Of a stretch of 39,634 bases of DNA, positions 17,466 to 25,669 are shown piece after piece. How positions within the stretch are numbered: the stretch's first letter is position 1; each line of letters opens with the position of its first letter. A model generated the notes under the pieces. The model had not been told where the DNA came from, searched no databases, and saw only the letters and a list, made by a program, of their open reading frames with translations. Both the position numbers and the translations under genes were made by a program. Source of the DNA: an uncultured Isoptericola sp. (GTDB lineage: Bacteria > Actinomycetota > Actinomycetes > Actinomycetales > Cellulomonadaceae); the NCBI GenBank assembly GCA_947497265.1, contig CANMFP010000018.1, forward strand, positions 1 through 39,634, read 5' to 3'.

Positions 17466-18349
17466 TGACCACGTCGACTCAGACTCCAGCCGTGACCCAG
17501 CCGGCCAAGCGCCGCCGGGGCAGCGCGGGCAAGTTCCAGGGCGGCAACCCGGTCGTCTACGCGATCGCGTTCGTGGTCGTCTGCGTGACCCTCGGGCCCG
17601 TCGTCTACGGCGTGCTGGGCGGTTTCCGCAGCAACGGCCAGCTCACGCAGAACCCGGCAGCCCTGCCGGACCCGTGGATCTTCAGCAACTACGCGGGCGT
17701 CGTCACCAACCCGTCGTTCTGGCAGTACACGCTCAACTCGGTGATCGTCGCCGTGATCACCACCGCGATCGTCGTGATCTTCGGTGTCATGGCGGCGTAC
17801 CCGCTGGCGCGGTACGCGTTCAAGGGGCGCGAGGCCCTGTTCATGCTGTTCGTCGCCGGGCTCCTCTTCCCAGCCACGGTCGCGGTGATCCCGCTGTTCA
17901 TCCTGCTCACGCAGAACTTCGGGCTCGGCAACACCTGGTGGGGCGTGGCGCTGCCGCAGGCGGCGTTCGCGCTACCGATGACCGTGGTCATCCTGCGACC
18001 GTTCCTGCAGGCGCTGCCGCAGGAGCTGGAGGAGGCCGCGCAGCTCGACGGCACCAGCCGGATCGGGTTCTTCTGGCGGATCCTCATCCCGCTGTCCGGA
18101 CCGGGCATGGTCACCGTCGGCGTCCTCGCGTTCGTCGGGTCGTGGAACGCCTACCTGCTGCCGTTGCTCCTGCTGCAGGGCGACATGAAGACCCTGCCGC
18201 TCGGTGTCGCCGACTTCTCCTCCGAGCACTCGTCCGACACCGCCGGTGTGTTCGCGTTCACCACGCTCGCCATGATCCCGGCGCTCGTGTTCTTCCTGGC
18301 GATGCAGAAGCGCATCGTCAACGGACTGCAGGGCGCGGTGAAGGGATGA
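17465..18349 (+). CDS. Sugar ABC permease, MalG/CebG type
   Basis: A 294-aa permease with six transmembrane segments and the EAA loop LEEAAQLDGTSRIGFFWRILIPLSGPG, followed by VGVLAFVGSWNAYLLPLLLL, typical of MalG/CebG. TGATG joins its start to the preceding stop, and AGGGGGTGG lies upstream. The N-terminus carries a Lys/Arg patch (KRRRGSAGK) before helix 1, fitting the positive-inside rule. The downstream glycosidase start also overlaps, so the genes are one transcription unit. Confidence 0.95.
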   Translation: MTTSTQTPAVTQPAKRRRGSAGKFQGGNPVVYAIAFVVVCVTLGPVVYGVLGGFRSNGQLTQNPAALPDPWIFSNYAGVVTNPSFWQYTLNSVIVAVITTAIVVIFGVMAAYPLARYAFKGREALFMLFVAGLLFPATVAVIPLFILLTQNFGLGNTWWGVALPQAAFALPMTVVILRPFLQALPQELEEAAQLDGTSRIGFFWRILIPLSGPGMVTVGVLAFVGSWNAYLLPLLLLQGDMKTLPLGVADFSSEHSSDTAGVFAFTTLAMIPALVFFLAMQKRIVNGLQGAVKG

Positions 18350-18369
18350 CCGCGCAGAGAGAGGACCGC

Positions 18370-20823
18370 ATGCCGACCGAGACCGTGGTCGAGGGCCAGA
18401 CCGGGCCGGCACCTGCCGCCCCTCAGGTCTCCGACAGGGTCGCCGCGCTGCACGCGGAGATGACCCTCGAGGAGAAGCTCGCCCAGATCGTCGGGTACTG
18501 GCTCGACCAGGGCGGGGAGGTCGTCGCGCCCATGCAGGGCGAGATGGCGGCAGGGCAGGCAGGATCCGACCGGCTCGGCGAGGTCACCCGGCACGGGATC
18601 GGCCACTACACGCGGGTGTACGGCACCCGCCCGGTGGAGCCGGTGGAGCGTGCGCGCTGGCTGTGGGACGAGCAGCGCCGGCTCAAGGCCTCGACCAGGC
18701 TGGGCATCCCGGCGCTGGTGCACGAGGAGTGCCTCACCGGTCTCGCCGCCTGGCAGGCCGCCACGTTCCCGACCCCGCTCGCCTGGGGCGCGTCGTTCGA
18801 CCCGGCACTCGTCGAGGAGATGGGCGCCGTGATCGGCGACTCGATGCGCACGCTCGGCATCCACCAGGGCCTCGCACCCGTGCTCGACGTCGTGCAGGAC
18901 CCGCGCTGGGGCCGTGTCGACGAGTGCATCGCCGAGGACCCCTACGTGGTCGGCACGGTCGGAACGTCGTACGTCCGGGGCCTGCAGGGCGCCGGGGTGC
19001 ACGCCACCCTCAAGCACTTCGTCGGGTACTCCGGCTCGCGGGCAGGGCGCAACCACGCCCCGGTCTCTGCCGGTCCGCGCGAGGTCGCCGACACGTACCT
19101 GCCTCCGTTCGAGATGGCTGTGCGTGACGGCGGTGCGCGCTCCGTCATGGCGTCGTACAACGACCTCGACGGCGTGCCCAACCATGCCGCCCACGAGTAC
19201 CTCACCGAGATCCTGCGGGACGAGTGGGGCTTCGACGGCGTCGTGGTGGCCGACTACTTCGGAGTGGCGTTCCTGCAGGTCATGCACGCCGTGGCGGCTG
19301 ATCGTGGCGACGCCGCCGGGCAAGCGCTCGCCGCCGGTCTCGACATCGAGCTCCCGACCGGTGACGCCTACCTCGCCCCGCTCGCCGAGGCGGTGCGGGA
19401 CGGCCGGGTCGACGAGGCGTTCGTGGACCGGGCCGTGCTGCGGGCGCTGGCGCAGAAGGAAGAGCTCGGGCTGCTCGACCTGGACGCCTTCACCGGTGAG
19501 CCGCCCAGCACCGTCGACCTGGACTCCCCGCGGCACCGCGCCGTGGCGCGGCGGCTCGCCGAGGAGTCCGTGGTCCTGCTGTCCAACGACGGCACGCTCC
19601 CGCTGAGCGGTTGGTCGGAGGCGCCGCGCCGGGTGGCGGTCGTCGGGCCCAACGCCCACCGGGCCGACGCGCTCATGGGGTGCTACTCGTTCGCCAACCA
19701 CGTGCTGGCGCACCACCCGGAGCACCCGCTGGGCTTCGAGATCCCGACCGTGTTCGAGGCGCTGGGCGGTGCTTTCGCCGACGCCGGCGTGCAGCAGCCC
19801 ACGCTCGTGCACGCCCGCGGCTGCGAGGTCGACGGGACGGACACCTCCGGGTTCGGCGAGGCCGTCGCGGCGGCGCGCTCCGCGGACGTCGCGATCGTCG
19901 TCGTCGGCGACCAGGCCGGCCTGTTCGGGCGCGGCACCGTCGGCGAGGGGAACGACGTCGAGTCGCTCGACCTGCCGGGCGCGCAGCGTCAGCTCGTCGA
20001 GGCGCTCGTCGCCACGGGGACCCCGGTCGTCATGGTCGTCGTCTCCGGGCGCCCGTACGCGATCGACTGGGCGCTCGACGGCGACCGGCGGCCGGCCGCG
20101 GTGGTCCAGTCGTTCTTCCCCGGCGAGGAGGGTGGCACGGCGATCTCGGGCGTGGTCGCCGGCGGCGTCGTCCCGTCCGGGCGGCTGCCCGTGTCCCTGC
20201 CGCGATCGGCCGGGGCGCAGCCGTACACCTACCTGCACCCGATCCTCGGCGGTCCGAGCGACGTCACGTCGGCCGACTCGACGCCGGCGCGCCCCTTCGG
20301 GTTCGGGCTGTCCTACACGGAGTTCGGCTACTCGGAGCTGGAGGTCGACGCCTCGGCGCCGACGCACGGCTCGTTCACGGTGTCCGTGCGCGTGACGAAC
20401 ACGGGCGACGTGGCGGGTGCCGACGTCGTCCAGCTGTACGGGCGCGACGTCGTGGGCTCGCTGCCCCGACCGGTGGTCCAGCTGCTGGCCTACGAGCGGG
20501 TCGAGCTCGCTCCGCAGGAGTCGGTGGTCGTCGCGTTCGCCGTGCCGGCCGCGCGGTTCGCGTTCACCGACCGTAGCCACCGGCGCGTCGTCGAGCCGGG
20601 CGACGTCCAGGTGTGGGTCGGCTCGCACGCCACCGCGACGGACGGGGCAGGTCTCGACGACCTGGAGGAGGCCACCGGGGGCGCGATCACCAATGAGAAG
20701 GCGGTCGCACGCCGGGACATCCCCGGGACCGCGACACCCCGAGCGACGCTCACCCTGACGGGCGAGGTCCACGCGGTGACGGCGGTGGACCAGCGGATCG
20801 CGACCGCCGCCGTCGCGAGGTAG
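18370..20823 (+). CDS. Glycoside hydrolase family 3 beta-glycosidase
   Basis: About 817 aa. The GH3 N-terminal barrel starts at MTLEEKLAQIVGYWLD, has the substrate-binding KHFVGYSGSRAGRNHAP and the nucleophile in VVVADYFGV (Asp295 from this start). A GH3 C-terminal domain (VALVGPNAHRAD-like AVVGPNAHRADALMG, VVVVSGRPYAIDWAL, GEEGGTAISGVVAGG) and a fibronectin-III-like end follow. There is no signal peptide, so it is cytoplasmic and should cleave oligosaccharides brought in by the adjacent ABC system to monosaccharides, feeding pgi. ATG 18370 has AGAGAGGA 5 nt upstream; ATG 18346 overlaps the permease stop (ATGA) and is the alternative. Glucosidase versus xylosidase cannot be settled by eye. 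Confidence 0.94.
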   Translation: MPTETVVEGQTGPAPAAPQVSDRVAALHAEMTLEEKLAQIVGYWLDQGGEVVAPMQGEMAAGQAGSDRLGEVTRHGIGHYTRVYGTRPVEPVERARWLWDEQRRLKASTRLGIPALVHEECLTGLAAWQAATFPTPLAWGASFDPALVEEMGAVIGDSMRTLGIHQGLAPVLDVVQDPRWGRVDECIAEDPYVVGTVGTSYVRGLQGAGVHATLKHFVGYSGSRAGRNHAPVSAGPREVADTYLPPFEMAVRDGGARSVMASYNDLDGVPNHAAHEYLTEILRDEWGFDGVVVADYFGVAFLQVMHAVAADRGDAAGQALAAGLDIELPTGDAYLAPLAEAVRDGRVDEAFVDRAVLRALAQKEELGLLDLDAFTGEPPSTVDLDSPRHRAVARRLAEESVVLLSNDGTLPLSGWSEAPRRVAVVGPNAHRADALMGCYSFANHVLAHHPEHPLGFEIPTVFEALGGAFADAGVQQPTLVHARGCEVDGTDTSGFGEAVAAARSADVAIVVVGDQAGLFGRGTVGEGNDVESLDLPGAQRQLVEALVATGTPVVMVVVSGRPYAIDWALDGDRRPAAVVQSFFPGEEGGTAISGVVAGGVVPSGRLPVSLPRSAGAQPYTYLHPILGGPSDVTSADSTPARPFGFGLSYTEFGYSELEVDASAPTHGSFTVSVRVTNTGDVAGADVVQLYGRDVVGSLPRPVVQLLAYERVELAPQESVVVAFAVPAARFAFTDRSHRRVVEPGDVQVWVGSHATATDGAGLDDLEEATGGAITNEKAVARRDIPGTATPRATLTLTGEVHAVTAVDQRIATAAVAR

Positions 20824-20868
20824 TACCGACGTCGTCGAGGTAGCACTCGGCCGGGCGTGCGGTCGTGG

Positions 20869-20874
20869 GAGAGT
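20869..20874 (+). promoter_or_regulatory. Possible -10 of the S4-domain gene
   Basis: GAGAGT sits 6 nt before ATG 20881. It keeps the A and T positions of a -10 (nAnnnT) but lacks the leading T. GGAGAG could instead be a ribosome binding site. Confidence 0.3.
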
Positions 20875-20880
20875 AGGCGG

Positions 20881-21240
20881 ATGCGGGTCGACATCTGGCT
20901 GTGGGCGGTGCGGCTCTTCAAGAGCCGCTCCGTCTCCGCCTCCACGCTGCGCGCCGGCCGTGTCCGGGTCAACGGCACGGTCGCCAAACCGGCGACATCG
21001 GTGGCGGTCGGCGACCGCATCACCTGGCGCGATCCCTTGCGGGAGCGCATCGTCGTCGTGCGCGAGCTGGTTCCCAAGCGGGTCGGCGCGCCGATCGCCG
21101 CCAAGGCCTACGAGGACCAGAGCCCGCCGGTGCCGACGCGCGAGGAACGTGCCGCCGTCGGGCTCCGGGAACGGGGCGCCGGCCGGCCCACCAAGCGGGA
21201 GCGGCGCGAGATCGACAAGCTCCGCGGACGACGGCGGTAG
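20881..21240 (+). CDS. S4-domain RNA-binding protein (HSP15-like)
   Basis: A 119-aa basic protein. The S4 fold starts at MRVDIWLWAVRLFKSRSVSASTLRAGRVRVNGTVAKPATSVAVGDRITWR and ends in a Lys/Arg-rich tail (RPTKRERREIDKLRGRRR). It resembles HSP15/RlbA, which binds 50S subunits carrying stalled nascent chains. The ATG at 20881 is preferred over GTG 20857 because S4 HSP15 proteins begin MRVDxWLW. It is transcribed in the same direction as the sugar operon but 57 nt away and is probably independent. Confidence 0.9.
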   Translation: MRVDIWLWAVRLFKSRSVSASTLRAGRVRVNGTVAKPATSVAVGDRITWRDPLRERIVVVRELVPKRVGAPIAAKAYEDQSPPVPTREERAAVGLRERGAGRPTKRERREIDKLRGRRR

Positions 21241-21289
21241 CGGGCAGCGCTACGACTTCGGCGACGGCGGTACCACCTCGGCGGGTGGG

Positions 21290-21550
21290 TCAGACACCGA
21301 GCGTCCGCGCGGACCAGGACAGGCCGAGCGCCTGCAGCACCTCGTGCGGGTCCCGCTCGGCGACGTCCGTGTAGGCGCGCAGGGACATCACGGACGCGGT
21401 GAGCATCGTGGTCATCACCTGACGGGCCAGCCGGGGGTCCCGGCTCGCCTCGTCGAGGAGCTCCTGGACGATCCGTGATCGGATCCCGAGGTCCGGATCA
21501 GTGCACGCCGTCAACAACGCGATGGTGGTCGCGCCCGCCTCGTTCTCCAT
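21290..21550 (-). CDS. Small all-helical protein of unknown function
   Basis: An 86-aa predicted all-helical, soluble protein (ATTIALLTACTDPDLGIRSRIVQELLDEASRDPRLARQVMTTMLTASVMSLRAYTDVAERDP). Codon third positions are strongly G/C on this strand, and GGGGGA lies 4 nt before the ATG, so I consider it real. I do not recognise a named domain. It resembles the C-terminal part of a TetR-like ligand domain, but no helix-turn-helix is present. It is divergent from the metallopeptidase-like gene and converges on the S4 gene. Confidence 0.7.
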   Translation of the reverse strand: MENEAGATTIALLTACTDPDLGIRSRIVQELLDEASRDPRLARQVMTTMLTASVMSLRAYTDVAERDPHEVLQALGLSWSARTLGV

Positions 21551-21724
21551 GGCATCCCCCGATGTCCAGACCGATGCCTCCGGTCTACCCCACGGGTGAT
21601 GGTCGCGCGAGCGGGGAGCGCTCCCTGTCTACATGTCGGGACGCCGACCGGTCGCCTGCCGGTACCGCTACGATCAGGCCCGACGACCGACGGGTCGTCG
21701 GACGAACGACACGACGGAGCAGAC

Positions 21725-23881
21725 GTGGCACGCGCGGACCGGACCCGAACGATCACACCGGGGCGCATGTTCCGCCGAGGGACGACGGCGGTGCTCGCCC
21801 TCGCGCTCGGGCTGGGCGGCCTGCTCGTCGCACCGGCGGTGGCCCCGCCCGCTGCCGCCGCCAACGGGATCACCGAGGAGTCGCACGCCCGGTTCGTCGT
21901 CAAGGGCAAGGGCGCCGTGACGGCGAAGGTCACGACGACGATCACCAACGTGACGGCGGACCGCGGCAACACGTACTACTACTGGGACTCCTACGGCATC
22001 GGCGTGCCGACCAGCGCCAAGAACGTGCGGGCCACGAGCGGCGGCTCGTCGCTCACCGTGGACCTCAAGGCCGAGCCCGAGGACCCGAACGTCCAGTGGG
22101 CCACCGCGAAGTTCTCGCCGCTGCGCTACGGACGCAGCCGCACCATCGTGTGGACGTACGAGATCGGTGGTGCTCCGATCCGCTCCGACCGGTGGACCCG
22201 CGTCGGCCCCGGGTACGGCACCTTCGCCGCGCAGGCCACCGGCGACCCGGGCAGGGTCAGTGTCGAGGTGGTCGTGCCGAAGGCGATGACGTTCGACGCC
22301 ACCGCCGACTTCACCGCCGAGCAGCAGGGCAAGAAGACCGTGTACTCGCTGGACGAGGCCACCGACGACTGGGGGGTGTGGGCTGCCGTGTCGGTGCGCG
22401 ATCCCGCCAGAGCGGACGAGAAAAAGGTCACGGTCGGCGACGCCACCCTGACCCTGCAGAGCTTCCCCGGGGACAAGACGTGGCGGAAGTTCGCGGCCGA
22501 CCGCGTGGCCGTCGGCATGCCCGTCCTGGAATCGTTCCTCGGCGCGCCGTGGCCCGGCCGCATCGAGGTCATCCGCGAGGACGTCTCCCCGCAGGTGCTC
22601 GGCTACGCGTGGTTCGACGACGCGGGGGACGAGATCGTCCTGGGCGAGGAGCTCGACGAGGCCACCCTCTTCCACGAGCTGGGCCACGCCTGGTTCGACG
22701 ACGAGCGGTTCGACGGCCGCTGGCTCTACGAAGGGCTGACCGAGACCACGGCGTACCGCGTGATCGCCGCCGTCGACGGCGAGGGCAAGCCCCGCAAGGC
22801 CCCGAAGCGGCAGGCTGCCGGCGCCCTGCCGCTGCTCGACTGGACCGAGTCCACGCGCGAGCTCGACACCGAGACGTACGCCTACGCGGCCGCGTACACC
22901 GCCGTGCACGGGCTGTTGGGCGACCTCGACGACGAGCAGTTCACCGCGGTCGTCTCGGCCGCCTACGCCGGCGAGGGCGCCTACGAACAGCCGGGTGACA
23001 CCCGCAGGAACCACGGGCGGGTGGACTGGCAGCGGTTCCTCGACCTCGTCGCCGAACGGGGTGGCGTGGACGGGACGAAGGCCTACGAGAAGTGGGTCGT
23101 CGACGGCGCCGGGGCGGCCCTGCTCGGTCAGCGCACCGACGCCCGTGCGGCCTACGCGGACCTCGACGAGGCCGACGGCGCGTGGCAGGTGCCGCTGGGC
23201 CTGCGGCGGGACATGACGGACTGGAAGTTCGACGAGGCCGCGGACGCGGTGGCTGCGCTCGACCCCCTCGCACCGCAGGCGGTCGCCGTCCAGCAGGCTG
23301 CGGAGACGACCGGCCTCGACGTCCCGGAGACGGTGCGCGCCGCGTACGAGGACGCCGGCACCGAAGCCCGCTACACCGAGCTCGCGACGCTGCTCCCGCA
23401 GGCCGCCACCACGATAGAGCAGGTCAGCGAGGCGTCCGGGGCCGTCGCCGCGGACAGCGGCCCGGTCACCGAGCTCGGCGAGTCGTTGCTCGACGCCGAG
23501 TCCACGGCGCAGAAGGCGCGGACCGCTCTCGCGGCCGGAGAGCTCGACCGGGCGGCGGCGCTCGCGGACGAGACCTCCGAACAGGCCGATCGCGCGCTGT
23601 GGATCGGCCTGGCCGCGATCGTCGCCGGGCTGCTCCTGCTCGCCCTCCTCGTGCTCGTGCCGGCGCTGCTGGTGCGGCGCCGCCGTCGTCGGCGTGCGGC
23701 ACGGCTGACGGCGCCGCAGGTGGTGGCGGTCATCCCCGCCCCCGGCGTGACGACGGACGGCGTGACGACGGACGGTGCGGCGCCCCAGGACGCGGCGCCG
23801 GAGGACGCCGGGGTTGCGGAGGACGTGGACCAGACGGCCGACGACGGCACTGACGGAGCGAAGACGCCCGTCGGCAGCTGA
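21725..23881 (+). CDS. Membrane-anchored HELGH metallopeptidase-like protein
   Basis: 718 aa. A signal peptide (basic MFRRG, hydrophobic core, APPAAAA cleavage region near residue 46) precedes a beta-rich region and then a gluzincin-type catalytic segment, HELGHAWF, with His317, Glu318 and His321, and a candidate third ligand Glu336 in LYEGLTE. The last part has a coiled, Ala-rich stretch, one transmembrane helix (ALWIGLAAIVAGLLLLALLVLVPALL) and a basic then acidic cytoplasmic tail. This resembles M1-like aminopeptidase cores, but the spacing between the second His and Glu is 14 rather than the usual 18 residues. GTG 21725 has CGGAG upstream; TACGAT (21669-21674) could be its -10. Confidence 0.8.
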   Translation: MARADRTRTITPGRMFRRGTTAVLALALGLGGLLVAPAVAPPAAAANGITEESHARFVVKGKGAVTAKVTTTITNVTADRGNTYYYWDSYGIGVPTSAKNVRATSGGSSLTVDLKAEPEDPNVQWATAKFSPLRYGRSRTIVWTYEIGGAPIRSDRWTRVGPGYGTFAAQATGDPGRVSVEVVVPKAMTFDATADFTAEQQGKKTVYSLDEATDDWGVWAAVSVRDPARADEKKVTVGDATLTLQSFPGDKTWRKFAADRVAVGMPVLESFLGAPWPGRIEVIREDVSPQVLGYAWFDDAGDEIVLGEELDEATLFHELGHAWFDDERFDGRWLYEGLTETTAYRVIAAVDGEGKPRKAPKRQAAGALPLLDWTESTRELDTETYAYAAAYTAVHGLLGDLDDEQFTAVVSAAYAGEGAYEQPGDTRRNHGRVDWQRFLDLVAERGGVDGTKAYEKWVVDGAGAALLGQRTDARAAYADLDEADGAWQVPLGLRRDMTDWKFDEAADAVAALDPLAPQAVAVQQAAETTGLDVPETVRAAYEDAGTEARYTELATLLPQAATTIEQVSEASGAVAADSGPVTELGESLLDAESTAQKARTALAAGELDRAAALADETSEQADRALWIGLAAIVAGLLLLALLVLVPALLVRRRRRRRAARLTAPQVVAVIPAPGVTTDGVTTDGAAPQDAAPEDAGVAEDVDQTADDGTDGAKTPVGS

Positions 23882-23884
23882 GAG

Positions 23885-23919
23885 CGCGGGGTGCGGCGAC
23901 GCTCTCTCGGCGCCCCGCG
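23885..23919 (+). terminator. Hairpin terminator after the metallopeptidase-like gene
   Basis: CGCGGGGTGC (23885-23894) pairs with GCGCCCCGCG (23910-23919): 10 bp including one G-T, loop 15 nt, starting 3 nt after the stop codon. No T tract follows. Confidence 0.55.
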
Positions 23920-23923
23920 TGTC

Positions 23924-23952
23924 CTGATCGGGACCTTTGGCCCGCCGATCAG
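23924..23952 (+). promoter_or_regulatory. DosR-like box upstream of the DoxX gene
   Basis: GGGACCTTTGGCCC (23930-23943) matches the layout of the mycobacterial DosR box (GGGACT..AGTCCC type half-sites). It is nested in an 8-bp perfect inverted repeat, CTGATCGG (23924-23931) and CCGATCAG (23945-23952). A second inverted repeat, ACCCCC/GGGGGT, follows at 23962-23977 and a -10-like CAAGGT at 23991-23996. A near-identical core lies at 28015-28027 before another gene of the same module. Confidence 0.65.
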
Positions 23953-24078
23953 GGCCGACGTACCCCCAGGTGGGGGTCGTTTCCCCCTGCCAAGGTGTGG
24001 CGCACCGCAGCGATGCTGGTCTCGTCGCCCGGAGATGACCGGGCAGCGAGGGCCGGGCTCCCGGCCGAAGGAGGAACC

Positions 24079-24621
24079 ATGACCACCACCGTCCGGGACA
24101 CGCAGGGCGTCCCCACCGCACCGGCTCGCACCGGGCTCTCGCCCGTCGCTGCGATCACGTTCGCGGTGCTCCGGCTGCTCATCGCCTTCCAGTTCCTGTG
24201 GGCCTTCGCGGACAAGACGTTCGGTCTGGGACTGGCGACACCGGCCGAGAACGCCTGGATCTCCGGTGGTTCGCCGACGGAGGGCTTCCTGAGCCACGTC
24301 GAGGGCCCGTTCGCCGGGTTCTTCGGGGCGCTGGCCGGGGTCGCCGTCATCGACTGGCTGTTCATGCTCGGCCTGCTCGGCATCGGCCTGGCGCTCGCGC
24401 TCGGCATCGGGATGCGGGTCGCCGCCGTCTCGGGCGCGCTCCTGCTGGTCCTGATGTGGATGGCTGCCCTGCCGATCGACACCAACCCGTTCCTGGACGA
24501 CCACCTCATCGAGGCCGTCGCCCTGATCGGCCTGGCCGCCGTCGCCGCCGGCGACACGTTCGGTCTCGGGCGCCGCTGGGCAGCGACAGACTTGGTCAAG
24601 CGTTACCCGGTCCTGCGCTGA
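24079..24621 (+). CDS. DoxX-like membrane protein
   Basis: A 180-aa protein with four transmembrane segments (ITFAVLRLLIAFQFLWAFADKTF, then a loop with TPAENAWISGGSPTEGFLSHVEGPFAGFF, WLFMLGLLGIGLALALGIGMRVAAVSGALLLVLMW and LIEAVALIGLAAVAAG). This is the pattern of DoxX/DoxD-type quinone-linked membrane proteins. The ATG at 24079 follows GAAGGAGGAACC. A DosR-like box upstream and a universal stress gene downstream place it in the hypoxia/dormancy module. A role in thiol or quinone redox chemistry is known for the family, but its function here is inference. Confidence 0.85.
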   Translation: MTTTVRDTQGVPTAPARTGLSPVAAITFAVLRLLIAFQFLWAFADKTFGLGLATPAENAWISGGSPTEGFLSHVEGPFAGFFGALAGVAVIDWLFMLGLLGIGLALALGIGMRVAAVSGALLLVLMWMAALPIDTNPFLDDHLIEAVALIGLAAVAAGDTFGLGRRWAATDLVKRYPVLR

Positions 24622-24650
24622 GCGCGTCGCGGGATCGTCCGCGTCGACCG

Positions 24651-24676
24651 CCTCGAGGCCGTCCCTGGCCTCGAGG
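24651..24676. repeat. Perfect 10-bp inverted repeat before the first usp gene
   Basis: CCTCGAGGCC (24651-24660), 6-nt loop, GGCCTCGAGG (24667-24676). It lies between the DoxX-like gene and the universal stress gene, 46 nt before the latter's ATG. It can be an intrinsic terminator, a processing hairpin or an operator. Confidence 0.6.
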
Positions 24677-24721
24677 TCGTCGGTGCCACACCATGGAAGT
24701 ACAGCGACCGAGGAGGACGTG

Positions 24722-25642
24722 ATGAGCAAGCGTCACGGAGTAGTCGTCGGCGTCGACGGCTCGACGGACAGCAACCAGGCGCTCTACTGGGCGGCGGCCG
24801 AGGCCGTCCGCCGCAAGGCACCTCTGACGGTGGTGAGCGCGTACGACGTCGCGACCGTCCCGGGCGCCACGGGCTACGGCATCGGTCCCGACGCGATGCG
24901 AGAGGAGGCCGCCGCGGTCGTCGGACGGGCTGCCGAGCACCTGACGAAGGCCCGCGAGGAGTGTGCGAGCCAGGTGCCGGAGGCGGACGACATCAGCTGG
25001 GAGACGGTCAGCGGTTCGGCAGCGGGCGCGCTCGTCGACCGCTCGGCGACCAGCGCTCTCGTCGTCGTCGGCCGGCGCGGCCTGAACGCCTTCGACCGGG
25101 TCGTCCTGGGGTCCGTCTCCGGGGTCGTGTCGGCCAGGGCGAGGGGGCCGGTGGCCATCGTGCCGTTCGACCCCGTCGCGGCCGACTCGGACTGCCCGGG
25201 CGACGTCATCGCAGCGGTGTGGCGGGTTGTGGCGGCCGTCGACTTCGACGAGCACCTGGGTCGCGTCCTCGACGTCGCGTTCGAGGAGGCCCAGCACGCC
25301 GGCGTCCCGCTGCTGCTCGTCCACGCGCTGCGCTCGGAGTTCATCGCCGGACCGTACGCGATGGAGACCGCCTGGGCGCACGAGAACGCGAGCGACGTGA
25401 CGGCTCGTCTGCGCGAGGAGCTGGACGCCTGGCAGCAGAAGTACCCGGACGTGCAGTGGACCGTCGAGACGGCACGCGGGTCGATCGTCGACGTGCTGGC
25501 CCGCCGGCTGAGCCGGCACGACCTGGCGGTGATCGGGGGCCGTCCGCACGCCCCGATCCTCGGGCGGATCTTCCGGTCGGACGCCGACCGTCTCGGCCGG
25601 GACGTCGAGTGCCCGATCATCGTGGCGCACGAGCAGCGCTGA
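24722..25642 (+). CDS. Tandem universal stress protein
   Basis: 306 aa with two UspA domains. The first begins VVVGVDGSTDSNQALYWAAAEAVRR and has the nucleotide-loop region LVVVGRRGLNAFDRVVLGSVSGVVSARARGPVAIVP (Gx2Gx9GS-type motif). The second begins VAAVDFDEHLGRVLDVAFEEA and ends DLAVIGGRPHAPILGRIFRSDADRLGRDVECPIIVAH, with a weaker nucleotide motif. The ATG at 24722 follows GAGGAGGA. It resembles the paired-domain Usp proteins of the mycobacterial DosR regulon and is followed 27 nt later by a DevR-like regulator gene. It probably binds ATP and acts in energy-limited survival (family knowledge). Confidence 0.93.
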   Translation: MSKRHGVVVGVDGSTDSNQALYWAAAEAVRRKAPLTVVSAYDVATVPGATGYGIGPDAMREEAAAVVGRAAEHLTKAREECASQVPEADDISWETVSGSAAGALVDRSATSALVVVGRRGLNAFDRVVLGSVSGVVSARARGPVAIVPFDPVAADSDCPGDVIAAVWRVVAAVDFDEHLGRVLDVAFEEAQHAGVPLLLVHALRSEFIAGPYAMETAWAHENASDVTARLREELDAWQQKYPDVQWTVETARGSIVDVLARRLSRHDLAVIGGRPHAPILGRIFRSDADRLGRDVECPIIVAHEQR

Positions 25643-25656
25643 CCGCCTCGCACGCG

Positions 25657-25662
25657 TAGCGT
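25657..25662 (+). promoter_or_regulatory. -10 box of the leaderless DevR-like gene
   Basis: TAGCGT, 7-nt gap GACCGCC, then ATG 25670. It gives the response regulator its own leaderless promoter despite lying only 27 nt after the usp gene. Confidence 0.55.
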
Positions 25663-25669
25663 GACCGCC

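Noticed and set aside
23962-23977. ACCCCC/GGGGGT repeat as an intrinsic terminator
   Set aside because: It lies inside the DoxX upstream region next to the DosR-like box and is echoed before the second usp gene, so a regulatory role fits better.
21674-24121. 815-codon minus-strand frame opposite the metallopeptidase-like gene
   Set aside because: It is a stop-poor shadow typical of very high GC DNA; the opposite strand has signal peptide, HELGH motif and transmembrane helix.
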